A stretch of 64,000 nt of DNA from Hemileia vastatrix (taxonomy: Eukaryota; Basidiomycota; Pucciniomycetes; Pucciniales; Zaghouaniaceae): NCBI GenBank assembly GCA_030280995.1, contig JASXTE010000005.1, forward strand, positions 29,370,501 through 29,434,500, read 5' to 3'. A program made the translations under genes and the position numbers. Positions 33,568 through 45,277 of the stretch are shown in pieces. Position 1 is the first letter of the stretch. Each line of letters starts with the position of its first letter. The notes under the pieces were generated by a model. It had not been told where the DNA came from. It did no database searches and saw nothing but the letters and a program-made list of their open reading frames with translations.

Positions 33568-34491
33568 ATGAACTGCCCCACTCCCACACCTACGCCTCCA
33601 CACCCTAAAGCGGATGGGGGAATGATCACGCAACAGTTTTCACAAACTTGCACGGCTTGTGAAAGCATGGAGTATTTCTGTGTCGAAAGTACAGCGACTC
33701 GAGACCCTCACCAGAAATTCAAGTTTTGCCGTTGGCGACGAGTGGCGTGCGATGTGTTGACAAAGAACGCAGAGATCCAAAAGTGATTCACCAAGACCAA
33801 GTTTTGGGTAATCCCTTAAACCAAAGAGGTGGTCGAAGACATTTGGGATGTCTCGATTGAAGATGAACAATCGGTAGGGGAAAATGATAAGGAATTAAAT
33901 AATGAGATCTCAACCTGGGTAACCCAGGCCACAAGTTTGAAGCGAGGTGTCGAGGAAGAGGTCGACGAGTTGGTGGAGGAAGATGAAGATGAAGTCCCTG
34001 TTCCAGGGCGGGCACCCAAGAAACGACAGGTGGTCATCGAAGACGACGACGAGGAGAGAGAGGCAGAGGTCGAAGTGGCGCCAAGGTTATTTTTAGAGCC
34101 TGACCCCATCTTTGAGGTAAGTTTTAATTGTTATTTTTTAAGGATGAAGTTACTGATGAGTTATGTTTAGACATCAAATACCCTTGAAGAGCCAATTGGG
34201 GAGCCTGCGCCGGTTATACCAACTGAGGCATACCCTCCCGCCATGGAAGTAGTTGAAGAACCTGAAGACACCCTGGACCAGGTGTGGTCGAAGAAACCTC
34301 GTCAAGGTCGATGAGTAAGGTTCGCGGAAGAATTATGTGGGGAGGTCGACACAATTATCGACGCTGCTTCCTTTGACGTGGCAGAGGAGCTCTTGGAGAT
34401 GGGAGTGGTTCCGGTAGGAGAGGAGGAGGTATTTGAGAAATGCAGGAAGGATATAAGGGTAGTTTTGGAGAAAATGAAAAGATTGGTTTGA
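33568..34491 (+). pseudogene. Antisense zinc-cluster gene of family G2
   Basis: On the strand opposite to gag-pol, beginning at the ATG at 33568. The protein starts Thr/Pro-rich, then has CTACESMEYFC, 12 residues, and FKFCRWRRVAC: the same CX2CX6C-X12-CX2CX6C layout as family A, except that the fourth Cys is Phe (TTC, 33718-33720). An acidic region with VEEEVDELVEEDEDEVPVPG and a KKRQVVIEDDDEE stretch follows. A 54-nt intron, 34117-34170 (GTAAGT, CTGAT, TTTAG), leads in phase to an exon ending at TGA, 34489-34491, with EELLEMGVVPVGEEEVFEK. Stops at 33784-33786 (TGA), about 33820 (TAA) and in exon 2 after KPRQGR show decay; all three are one change from a sense codon. It looks like a nuclear acidic protein with a DNA-binding zinc cluster. 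Function unknown. Confidence 0.65.
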
Positions 34492-34829
34492 GAGAAATTA
34501 AAAGAAAAGATTTGAAATGAAAAAGAGATGTAAAGAAGTAGAAAAAAATTTGTTTTTTAGTTTTATTTATTTTTTTTTTTATTTTATTTTATTTTTTTAT
34601 TGTAGGTGAATTATTATTAATTTTATAAGATTTGGGAGAGAGAGAAAAAGAAAGAAGAAGTTTAAAATAAAAAAATTTTAGAATTTGAAAGAAGAAATTT
34701 AAAGAAAAAAAAAGGTTTTTTAATTGAAGGAAGTTTTAATGTTCTAAAAGGAAAATTTTATGAAAGAAAAGAGAGATAAAAAGAAACGGTTTTGTGATTG
34801 AGATGAGTTTGTTAAATTGAGGATTTAAT

Positions 34830-34861
<32 letters not shown>

Positions 34862-35460
34862 GAAATTTTAGTTGTAAAGAGAGGAAGAAGAAAGAAAAGA
34901 AAAAACAGAATTTAGAATTTAAGAGAATTTAAAAAGAAGAATTATTTGTTTTGAAGAATTATTATAGGGAGATTTAGAGGTTGAAGTTGAGTTCAAGGAA
35001 ATGATCGTGTCGTACAAGATTTGATGATTTGAAGGAAAGAAATTTTTTAAAGAGAGAATAAATTTTTAGAAAAGAAATTTTTAAAAAGAATTTTAAATTT
35101 AAGAAAAGAAATGAATTTAGAGAATTGAAAAAGAAAAAAAAAGAAAATATTTAGAGAGATTTAAGAGTTTTTTTTTTTATTATTATTTATGTTTATTCTA
35201 TTTATTTTATTTTATTTTATTTTTATTTTATTATTTATGTTTATTCTATTTTTTTATTTTTTTATTTTATTTTATTTTATTTAATTTTAATTTTGATTTT
35301 ACTTTTAGTTGGTTTTAGAGAAAAATTTTATAGAAGGAGAAGAAAGAAAAAGAAGAGAGAGAAAAAAGAAAACAAGGCTAAGAAATTTAAGAGGTGTTTT
35401 AGATTTTTTTTTTACGAGAAAAAGAAAGAAAAAAAAATAAAAAAGAAAATTTAAAATAAA
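34492..35460. repeat. Purine-rich/pyrimidine-rich asymmetric tract
   Basis: About 1 kb in which the plus strand is built mainly of A and G (GAAAGAAAAGA-type runs) broken by runs of T and TTTTA pentamers (about 35190-35290). It lies between the ends of two convergent frames, the antisense gene and pol, so it may hold both 3' untranslated regions. No coding is seen. Confidence 0.6.
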
Positions 35461-35467
35461 AGAAATT

Positions 35468-38400
35468 TTAAGGTTTTGGTGTTAAAGGATATTTCAAATG
35501 AAAAGATTTTAGGAGTTCAGGGGTTTTAGAAACATTGATGGCTGGTTCCCAGGATGTTTTGTCTGAGTCATTGAGGAAGTCTTCCCATTCCACGAGGTAT
35601 TGAAGTTTCCCCTTGCGTATTATTGAATCAAGGATACGACTTACTTCCCACTCTAGATGATCTTCTACTTCGACCGGTTCTGGAGGGGGTTGGTTCTTGC
35701 CCAGGTATATTTCTCGAGCCAGTTCCAGGAGAGATACATGGAAAACAGGGTGAATCGCCTGCCATTTAGGAGGTAACTTGAGTCGAAATACAGTTTTAGA
35801 GACTTCAGAGTCAATTTCGAAAGGTCCCAAGCGCTTTCAGCCAGTTTCTTTGATGGTCTTGTTGTTCGAATGTTTCGTGCGTCGAGCCATACTTTGTCGC
35901 CTGGTTTAAAGGAAGGAGCAGATTGTCGATGTTTGTCGGCCTGTTCCTTGTATCTTCAAATCTCTGATTCCAAATTTGTTTTAAGTTCTTCTTGGAGTCG
36001 TGATATAGTTCGAAGATAATGTTCCGCAGGATGATTAGTTCCTACATGGATTGAGTTGAATCGAGGATGTTGTCCATAAATGGTTTCGAAGGGGTATTGT
36101 CATGTTGAAGAATGAGTCGAGTTATTATAAGCAAATTCGGCCAATGGTAACCATGTGGTCCAATCATCTTGTTGGTAACTGACATACATTCGAAGATATT
36201 GTTCGAGGATTTGGTTAACTCTTTCTGTTCGACAATCGGTTTCAGGGTGATAGGCCGTGGAGAGATTCCTCGTGATATTGAGTTATCGACACAGTTGGGT
36301 CCAGAATGTGGATACAAACAATGAGCCTCTATCTGAAAAAATATCATTTGGTAAGCCATGTTTAGAAAATACATATTCTAGAAACAATTTTGACAAATCT
36401 TCTGCTGTAGCAGTAGTAGTGGTTTTAATGAAAATAGACATTTTTGAAAATCTATCTACTATTACTAATATAGCATCAAAATCATTAGACATAGGAAGTT
36501 GAGAAATGAAATCCATCGATAAAGATTCCCAAGGTTTAGAGGGAATAGGAAGTGATTGAAGCAACCCATGCTTCCGGTGACGGGGAGCCTTATTCCTATT
36601 ACATTCGTAACAAGCTTTTATATAGGCCTTGATTTCCCTGTTCATACCTGGCCAGAAGAAATCCCTTGCTATTAACTGGTAGGTTTTATCAACCCCAAAA
36701 TGACCAGCTAATGGAGAATCATGTCGACTGTTGAAAATCCATAATTTTATCTCATTGTTGTCGGGTATGACTACTCTACTTTCGAAGACTAATAGACCTG
36801 ATTCAATACTAAATCTTTTGGCACCTTGCTTCAAGAGTATTTTGTCTTTTAATCCTAAACAATATTCGTCCTTCGACTGAGCTTCGAGGATGTTGGATAG
36901 TGGATTTCGAAAAGATTGAATTGTCATTGAATTAAGTTGATGAGTCGTTAACATTGATTCGTTGAAGATTGATTGCACATTTGCTGTGTTCTTGTCAGCA
37001 AAAGTGTCCCCCCGCTGTGGGTAAATGTCGTCCCGACGTGACAAGATATCTGGGACAATGCAGTTTTTTCCTGGGCGATAGGAAATAGAGAATGAAAATT
37101 CAGACAAAAATTCATCCCACCTGGCTTGACGCCTGGTTAACACTTTAGAAGACATGAAGTATTTCAAAGCATTATGATCTGTTAAGATTTGAAAAGGACT
37201 ATCTAGGCTGAGAAGAAAAGAACGCCATTTTTTAAGACAATGGATAATAGCTAAAAGCTCTTTGTTGTGAATTTCATAATTTAATTCTGCGGCTATGAGT
37301 TTGCGTGACTCCAAAGCAACAGGATGAAACAAATTTGTTTCAGGATTTAATTGGGAGATGACCCCTGCAATAGCATAATCGCTTGCATCCGTCTCAACTA
37401 TTGTCAAGGCAGAAGGATCAAAATGTCGAAGAATTGGGGCTGTGGTGAAAGCCGTTTTTAGTGCTTCGAATTCCTTTCGTGCTGTGGAAGTAAAAACAAA
37501 AGGGATGTCTTTTCTAAGAAGAGAAGTAAGATTGGAAATAGTTCTAGAGTAATCTTTAATAAATCTCCTATAGAAGTTTGCAAAACCCGAAAATCCTTGG
37601 AGCGATTTAATTTTTTTGGGCTCAGGCCATTCCAGGATTTTCTGGACTTTGTTGTTATCCATGACTAAACCATCAGTGGATAAAGTTAAGCCCAAAAAAT
37701 CAATTTATTTGAGATGGAATTCGCATTTATTATGCTTGGCGTAGAAACCATGATCTTGAAGACGATTTAGGACCTGTCGAACATGATGAATATGTTCATC
37801 TAGTGTTTTCAAGAATATTAAAATATCATCTAAATAGACGACTACAAATTGTTCAACAACATCTTGAAAGATATCATTAACAAAAGTTTGAAAAGTTGAA
37901 GGTGCGTTACATAATCCAAAAGGCATAACTAAATATTCAAAACTACCAAATCTAGTGCGCATTGCAGTCAGTGGTTCATGACCTTCTGCAATGCGAATCA
38001 GATTGTAAGCGCCTCTAAGATCAATTTTAGAAAAGAAATTAGCACCATTGAAAAGGGTAAGAAGTAATGACATAGGAGGAACAGGATATGCATTCTTCTT
38101 CGTGACTGTGTTGAGCTTTCTATAGTCAACACACCAACTAAGACTACCGTCCTTCTTTTTTACAAAGAGGACAGGGGAGCCGGTTGGAGATTTACTGGCT
38201 CTGATGAAACCTTTGGCTACATTCTCTGCAATGTAGTCTCAAAGAACTTGAGATTCGTCCTTCGATAAGGAATAGACAGGACCTGCCGGAGGTACTTGGC
38301 CTATTAACTCTATTTGATGGTTGTAGAGTCGATGAGGTGGTAACTTATCGGCCTTGCAGATTGAGAAAACATTGAGGAAGTTGTGGTATATTTCCGGTAG

Positions 38401-40301
38401 AGTTGATTTAATGGCTTCAAAGTTGATTTGGTTGTCCTCTTCATCTTCGAGAGAATCTGTCGAGGGGATACCTGTATTGAGAGAGTAGAATTTGATTACT
38501 TCGAGGCAATTAAAATCCTCTTCAAGTGAAGTCATCGAGCTAGAAGAGTTATCCAATTGCTCATTTAGAGAAGAATCAGATGCTTGCAAGTCATCTGGCA
38601 GAGACTTGTCCTCTAGCAGGACGTTGTCAGGCGGGTTGTTTAACTCCCTATTGACCTGCATTGAAGAATCAGAAATATACTTAGATCGTGGGGTGATCAA
38701 TCCCTTAGTCCAATCAATTTCGGGATTCCAATGCATTAAAAAGTCATGGCCAAGAATGGTATCGTCCATCCTTGGGGCGTCCAAGACTGATAATTCCCAC
38801 TCGAAGGGGGGGAAGTTCGGAAAGTTGAAAACCCATAAAACTTTCTTACTTACCCAATATTTGGGTTCCTCTGATTTGACCAAATAGATTGGAGTTCGAT
38901 CGATATCTGTAAATTTTAGTTGAAGCTTCTCGGCAAAAGATAAACTAACAAAAGAAATTGAAGCTCCAGAGTCTATAAGACAACTGAAGGGGATATCCTC
39001 CTTAAAAAGAATGAATCTCAAGCGGTTTAAGGCAACTCCAGTCCTTAAGACATGGAGGTTCTGTGCACTGGGAGAGATAAGATAGTTTGCCTTGCACACA
39101 AGTAAACTATCTACTAGTTTTTTGACTTCGAACTAGTACCTTCTCTTTCCTTCAACTTTACACAGTCTTCCAACTTGTGCTTACCCCCACAATACATACA
39201 TAACCCATTATCTGCTTGTCTCTTCCTCTCCGCTTCTTTAAGTTCCCCTTTAGGATCCAGTACTTTGCTGATATCTCCTGGGGTCGAGTCTTTTGGTCGA
39301 GGTTTATCCTTTCCCTTATTGGGTTTGGATTGAGTCGAGGAGGATTGATTTGGTTGTGGGTGTGAAGAAGGTCCCGATTTAAAATTTAAGCCTTGAGATT
39401 TGTTGGTATATTGACAATGTTGAAGTCGTCCTTGATGAACGCCGACAAGTTCAAGGGTTCAATCCATTAAATCCGTTAAAGTAGTCATCTTCTGACCGTG
39501 AAGATTTAATTGATCTAGAATCCTCGAAGGAAGTCCTTTCTTGAAATGATACTTAAGGGCAGCATCATTCCAACCTACTCGAGTTTGAAGTGCTCTGAAG
39601 TTTGAGATATATTTAGAGGCTTTACCATTATCACTCATGTGAAGAAAATCAAGTTCAATTTCTGCTTTGTCCATTTCATTAGGGTCTCCAAACAACGTAA
39701 AAAGTTGGTCTTAGAAATTTTCCCAATTATTGATAAGTAAGTGAGTTTCTGTCGAAGAAAGCATGAGTAGATAAGGTTCGAACCATCTTGCTGCTTTCCC
39801 GGCTAGGAATGAAGAAGCGTAAACAACCTTTGATCGGTCGCTGTTAAAGGTTCGAGGGTCATTATGGAACAGTAGCTTGCAGGTTTGCAAGAAGGGTCGC
39901 AATCTGTCGGGGTGATCTCCGTCGAATTTGTCAGGAGATTTCATAGAAGGAGTTTTAAACTTAGATCCCTCTGAAGACGTTGGATTTGAAAGGGTTTTCA
40001 TAAAAAGTCTCATGAAATCTTCCAGAGAGTTAGATGGTCCAGGTTCTGAGGATTGGCCAGAAGGGTGATTGGCAGGGGCAGATGGTGCCTCGTGCATTGT
40101 ATCCTCTCCTTCTTTTTCATCACTAGAATCCTCAAAATCTTGTGGGATGTCTTCTATAGATTGAACTGAATGTTGCCGTTCCCTAAGGTTGAGTGGTTCC
40201 AAAGAGTGAGTGCGGGAAACAGAACTTGTGGCTGTTGGCCTGCCTCTAGCGCGAGCTCTAGTAGTAGCACCTGTAAGAGGAGTGCCTTGAACAGGTGCCA
40301 T
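35468..40301 (-). pseudogene. Broken gag-pol with chromodomain, G2 element
   Basis: In order on the minus strand: Gag from the ATG at 40301; zinc knuckle CMYCGGKHKLEDC (about 39180); protease with LIDSGAS (about 38985); reverse transcriptase with VYLDDI (about 37835); RNase H with ETDASDY (about 37390) and DHNALKYF; integrase HHCC with SPLAGHFGVDKTYQ and CYECNRNK; integrase core with SMDFISQLP and FSDRGSLF; and a chromodomain WEVSRILDSIIRKGKLQYLV (about 35580-35650). Breaks: a frame change near 39715, loss of frame near 39455, and stops near 39100, 38237, 37703, 36282 and 35838. The Gag is the same as at 1-994. Chromodomain and motif order place it in the chromoviruses; its divergence from G1 shows a separate family. 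Confidence 0.92.
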
Positions 40302-40314
40302 TTAAAATTTTAAA

Positions 40315-41069
40315 ACACAAGGTCGAGGATGTTCCTGAAAGTGAGATGAGGGCTTTAGAAATTTCTTCGAAGCACAGAGGAATGATTCGAGGAAATGGTT
40401 CGAAGATCACTCGAAGTAAGAGCTACAGGTTTGAGGTTTGTTCAAGAAGAATTATAAACTAGTTTCAAAGGTAATAGGAATTCTTAAGATCTCACAAAGG
40501 GTTGGGAACTCAATAATCAAAGATTTAGGATTTAGAAATGAATTTTGAGAAAGTAAAAGAAAGATACAATAACAATGATTTTAACTTTTAAAGGTTTACC
40601 ACTATTAATGTAAATATGATTTTATAATTTAATTCTTAGGAATATCGAACCAAATACCCAACCCCTTTTATATCCTTTGTTCCTCCTCGCATTGACCTCC
40701 CTTCCATTGCACCATTCCCATTCCATTGACCATTACTAACATACACTTAGACCCTCTTTGCTAAATATCCGTCCATGCTCAATTTACCCCTTTTTAATTA
40801 ATTAACAAAACTTTAATGAAAACTACTACTGTACTATTTCGTTGAACCTAGCGCTGTGCGTCGCTTATTGAAAAGGACTAAGGCACCCCATTGGGAGATT
40901 GACTAATTTAGATTTAGAGTTTAGGCTAGCGCAGTTAAATAGTAAGTACACAAAGGAAAATTGCAGTTGCTATGGAGAATTGCTTTCTGCGCTTCGAGTA
41001 TAGATTTAGGACTTGATATTATTGATTTAATGAGCTGCTTTCGCCTTGAGTGTCACGTGGCGCGTGACA
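40315..41069 (-). repeat. 5' LTR of G2 element, inner end deleted
   Basis: 755 bp matching the 773-bp LTRs. About 19 bp at the inner end and the roughly 55-bp leader seen at 1011-1065 are missing, so gag begins only 13 bp away. The outer end GTGACA is followed by the target duplicate AATAC. Confidence 0.88.
40665..40672 (-). promoter_or_regulatory. TATA box in G2 5' LTR
   Basis: The minus strand reads TATAAAAG, at the position corresponding to 1433-1440 in the left G2 copy. Assignment by motif and position only. Confidence 0.5.
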
Positions 41070-41339
41070 AATACTTCTTCATACTTAAATTCAATCTGAC
41101 CAATTTCCAGTTCATTCTAATCCATACAGTGATGATGACAATGTGGAAACCCTTGAAGAACCCCCACCTAATAGAAAGTCCAGTCCAATGATATGATCAC
41201 TGGGCGGGCTCCCTACAATAAATAAAAATGATGGGAGACCACCAGTGATCCCCCACTAAACCAAATAGACAATAGAAGCCTGTCCCAAGCCAGTAAGCCA
41301 GTTTAAAGCCATAGTGGACTTGAAACCTGAATAACAAAA

Positions 41340-42005
41340 ACCAGAACTAGGATTCAACTAGGAGAAACAAAAATACTTGAAACAGACATTTTGGGGTAAC
41401 TGCTCTACAGAGCAGCCAGCTCATCAGTTACCCCCACACTTTCCAAAAAAAAATCTAGAAGCCCCCCTGGGTACCTTCTAACAAAAAACAAAATCCAACA
41501 CATTAACACAAAACCAATAAGTGTGAAAAGTCCGGTACTTGAAAACCAAAAGAATTTCCAGTTTAAATTCATAGAAAGCTAAAACCCTGTGAAGAAAAAC
41601 CAATCCTAGGGTTCAACCAAATTAAGAGAAGGGGTTGGAAACAGACAGTCTGGGGTAGCTGTTGATAGAGCAGCCAACCCATCAGTCACCCCCACACTTT
41701 CCAAAAAAAAACCTAGAAGCCCACCTGATACCTTCTAACAAAAAACAAAATCCAACACATTAACACAAAACCAATAAGTGTGAAAGGTCCGGTACTTGAA
41801 ACTCAAAAGAATTTCCTGTTTAAATTCATAGAAAACTAGAAACCTGTGAAGAAAAACCAATACTAGGGTTCAACCAAATTAAGAGAAGGGGTTGGAAACA
41901 GACAATCTGGGGTAACTGTTGATAGAGCAGCCAGCCCATCAGTCACCCCCACACTTTCCAAAAAAAAATCTAGAAGCCCCACCCATGGGTAACCTCTAAC
42001 AAAAA
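41340..42005. repeat. Tandem repeat, about 257-bp unit, nearly 3 copies
   Basis: The block containing CCCCCACACTTTCC begins at 41431, 41689 and 41946, that is 258 and 257 bp apart. Each unit holds TTGATAGAGCAGCCAGCCC and CTTCTAACAAAAAAC blocks. It sits in family A between the antisense gene and the end of integrase. A related single block lies at about 46090-46190 in the second copy, so the unit belongs to the element. The short stretch 41197-41339 before it holds nothing I recognise. Confidence 0.8.
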
Positions 42006-42083
42006 GTTTCCAAAAAAACAGATGCACAGCATCACCAAAATCCAAAATTAAAGAATGGTCCATAGTTTACTCTCATTGCAGAG

Positions 42084-44123
42084 TCAATCTTCTTCACCTT
42101 TCGTGCCTCTAAGATAAAACCTCTTAACCTTATCTGAAGACACTCTCTTCTTTAAGACTGCGCCATATAACTCCTCCAAAACATAAGAACCTCCAGACAC
42201 CTGAGATCAGATTCTGTAAGGTCCATTCCATCTTTCAGAAAACATCTTTCCCCACTGACTCTCCAAACTTCTATAATACACCAAAACCAAACAACCAGGT
42301 TTCAAGGGTTTCCTGAGTCTTTGAGTCAACTTCTTGTTCCAGTATCTGACTGATTGATTTCTTATCTTCATCATTCTAGAGTATGCCTTCTCTTGACATT
42401 CCTCTTTACATTCCAATTGTTGCATCCTGGCACAAAGCAAATCTTCTGTTGAGCATATATCATCCCAATCAATTCCAAGATGAGAGACAGCTTCCAAATC
42501 CACTGGTAGAAAAGCTTTCTGCCCAAAAATTAATTCATAAGGGAAATAGCCAGTTGTCATTTTCACAGTGACCCTATCAGTAAATAACACCAAGGGTAAA
42601 CAATGCCTCCATTTTTCAGCACTATCTCCACACATTTTCACCAAAGCATTTTTAATAACTTGATGGCCTCTTTCAACCATTCCTTCTGCTTCAGGATAAT
42701 AAGGTGTAGCCAACCTGATTTTGCAACCAATACTTTCCACAGCTTCTTTGAATTCAGCTTGAAACTCTGGCCCACCATCAACAGTCACCAACTTCATCAA
42801 TCCATACCTAAATACCCATTCCTTCTTCAAACATTCTGTCACATTTTTGGCAGTCAAATTAACCAGAGGCACCGCCTCAACCCAACCAGACAAATCATCC
42901 CTAGCAACAAACAAGTATTTATACCTGCCCTCTTTGATATGGACAGCATCCAAACTGACTCTTCCAAACACAGTTGTTTCACCAGTAGCACATCCAACCT
43001 CTTTAGGTTTCAAGTGACTTCTTCTTTGACATTCTTCACAAGATTGAACACATCCCTGCACAGCCAACTACATACCTGGCCAACAAAATCTATCTGCTAC
43101 TCTTCTATAAGTCTCCCTGAAGCCTCTATGACCAAGGTTTTCATGCAAAGATTTCAAAACCAATTATTGACCCTTCTTCTGAGGCACCACCAATTGAGGA
43201 TTTGGTTGTCTCCTCTTCATAAACCTCCTTCCTGACACATAAAAGCCAGGACTCTTCTTCTTGATTGCCACCCAAGTATCATCATTACAAGTATCTGGCC
43301 TTTCTAAGTTTAACAGATATTCAACAATCATAAAATAAAACCCAATCTGACGCCTAGTATCATCTTCAAAATCCAACAAAACAATATCCAAGGGTACAAC
43401 CCTTTCATCAAAATCTCCAGTGTACACATGAGCAATACAACCAGCCCATCCAGGACACCCATCCCTAAACTTTTATACCTTCTTTTTCTTCCACTGAATC
43501 TTAAGTAAATCCAGTTCACCAAAAAAACAATATTCTCCGATTTTAAGCCATCCAAAACAACAGCCCCATCTTCATCAACAAAAAAATCCTGATCACCAGA
43601 ATCAAGATTAGAACTATCCAGTTTAACCTCTTGGTGGAGGCAAGAGCAATCATCCAGTTTAGCCTCTTGTGGGAGGAGAAAAATCTTCAGCACCCTTTGT
43701 GCTGGCACTAACCACTGAAGCATCTTCATTAAATTCTTCAGAATCAGAATCTTCATCTGTGGGTGGTCTTCTTGATAATCCTTCTGGCATTGTAAACATC
43801 TCATCTGGCTTGTGCACCAGGTCAAAAGAAAAATATCAAATAAATGCCTCCCACCTAGTCATTGGAGCATTTGTAAGACTAGGTGTTTTGATAATTTGAA
43901 CCAGAGATATAGCATTCACCTGCAACTTGAAATGCTGCCCCCACAAAACAGTTTTTAGCTTCTTCAAAATTTTTGCTACACCACACAATTCCAATTTTGG
44001 CTGAGAATACCTAGATTCCACCTCATTAAAAACTGCAGACTCATACCTTACTGGCCTGACCTTCCCAGCTTTATCTTCCTGAGATAAAACAGCACCAGCA
44101 GAATTATAACTTGAGACCACCGC
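42084..44123 (-). pseudogene. RNase H and integrase of family-A retroelement, truncated
   Basis: The minus strand reads RNase H remains (SSYNSAGAVLSQEDKAGKVR, then RYSQPKLELCGVAKILKKLK) from 44123. A tether with LVHKPDEMFTMPEGLSRR follows, then the integrase zinc finger (HENLGHRGFRE, CEECQRR) and the integrase core with SLDAVHIKEG, VTVDGGPEFQ and YYPEAEGMVERG, ending with SSDKVKRFYLRG before TGA at 42084-42086. Stops lie near 43067, 43160, 43430 and several places at 43470-43670. The 287-codon open part at 42207-43067 covers the catalytic core. No chromodomain is seen, so this is a different gypsy lineage from G1 and G2. The second family-A LTR cuts it at 44124, removing the start of RNase H and everything upstream. 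Confidence 0.85.
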
Positions 44124-45194
44124 TGTAGACAATCCTATAGTACTAGCTATAGGCCTTGACCAAGGGAGTTGGAGAAAAACCAGAGAGAAAATCCCCTGTC
44201 CATTTAGAATAATAGAGTGAGATTTACTTGCTAAAGTAAGTTGGTTCCTGTTTTGCTAAACCCCTTTTTCAACACACTTGACTTCTTGATGAGCCAAGAA
44301 AGTAGTCACCAGACAGACTACCAGACCAAAGAACTGAATTGTAGACCAATGTCCACACCAGAGACAGAAAAGATACATGATGTAGGCTGCAAATCCACAC
44401 CAGAGACAGCAATAATACTTGCTATAGCTTGCAAGACTATAACAGAGAAAACAGTTGCCAAAGTTAAGTTAAATGAAGAACTCACTTGCAACAAACACAG
44501 CCAATTGTGGCCAGAAAACAGTGAAAACTGAGTGAGGAACAATGAGATCACCTCCGGATGGTTGCATGATGATTAAGGTTGCCCCAAACTGTCTGATTCA
44601 CTATGTACACACAGACCACTATCTAAGAGCCTATGCACACCCACAAATCTGGCGCCTTAACCCCCCAAATTGAATAAAAACCCTCCAAAAGCGCTCCCCA
44701 ACCTTTTAAAGCAGAGGCGGGCGGGCCGCCTGAAGCGGCCCGGCCTCCGTGAAGCCAGAAAACCAATAAAAACAAATAATCTACTTAGAAAAATTAGCTA
44801 CAACTACTAAAACCTTTAAAACACGGAATTTCACTATAACAACTTTGAGACATGAAATATAGAGAAAAATTAGCCCTATCCAATGGTACTAAGCACTTAA
44901 CCCTAAGACTTAAGGTTAGCCCGTAAAACACAAAAAACAAAATTAAACAGCTATCTTTTATAAATGAAAAATGAGGAAATGACCCCTTAAAACTTAGAAT
45001 ATGAAAAATGTCTACTGGAGATAAAATATAGAGAAAAACCAGGGCTATCCAATGATAGTACCCACATACATGCAGACTCAATATCCACAGAATAAAACCA
45101 GAAAAATACCCAATGCTTTAACAGATGTCAATTAAGACATGCACAAACAGCGCCAAATCACACAACAAAGGCCCCAGCCAATATTGGAAGACCA
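44124..45194 (-). repeat. LTR of a second family-A copy
   Basis: 1071 bp, TGTAGACAATCC at 44124 to GGAAGACCA at 45194. The minus strand shows a polypurine tract GGAGGGAAGATG beside the inner end. It contains a GC-rich hairpin GGGCCGC-CTGAA-GCGGCCC near 44735 in an otherwise AT-rich LTR. Its partner LTR is not identified; the LTR remnant at 48690-49025 is closer to the left family-A LTR. Confidence 0.8.
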
Positions 45195-45277
45195 CATCTT
45201 CCCTCCAATTAAGAATGTACACATTCTTTCTTCATCAAACCACCATGTTCAACCTTCTTCCCAAACATGCCTCTGAA

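Larger units (their letters stand above)
32685..41069 (-). mobile_element. G2 Ty3/gypsy chromovirus, full length but broken
   Basis: An element of 8385 bp with TGTCAC at 32685 and GTGACA at 41069, flanked by the duplicate AATAC (32680-32684, 41070-41074). Gag-pol is on the minus strand (35468-40301) and has several stops. The 3' region between pol and the left LTR is unusually long (2 kb) and holds an antisense spliced gene (33568-34491) and a purine-rich tract. A deletion has removed the inner end of the 5' LTR and the primer-binding site, so the element could not be copied by itself. Confidence 0.92.
32374..41196 (+). pseudogene. Antisense zinc-cluster gene of family A, intron interrupted by a retroelement
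   Basis: Exon 1 (32374-32671) encodes CQYCIDNNLIC, 12 residues, then CDACHSRRKTC: the pattern CX2CX6C-X12-CX2CX6C with basic residues in the second half, as in a zinc binuclear cluster with its halves swapped. A Ser/Pro-rich stretch with SKRSRPSILIPRL-like basic residues follows. A GTAAGC donor at 32672 and a TTTCCAG acceptor at 41110 with CTGAC before it delimit an intron that would be 49 nt without the 8.4-kb G2 element. Exon 2 (41111-41196) reads DDDNVETLEEPPP and stops at TGA. The second copy (45278-45885) has the same exon 1 length (298 nt) and intron position but a longer exon 2. The product is probably nuclear and DNA- or chromatin-binding (inference). With the insertion it is unlikely to be spliced. 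Confidence 0.65.

Noticed and set aside
42383..43235. Plus-strand open frames of 62 and 210 codons
   Set aside because: They are opposite to the clear integrase frame on the minus strand and have no features of their own.
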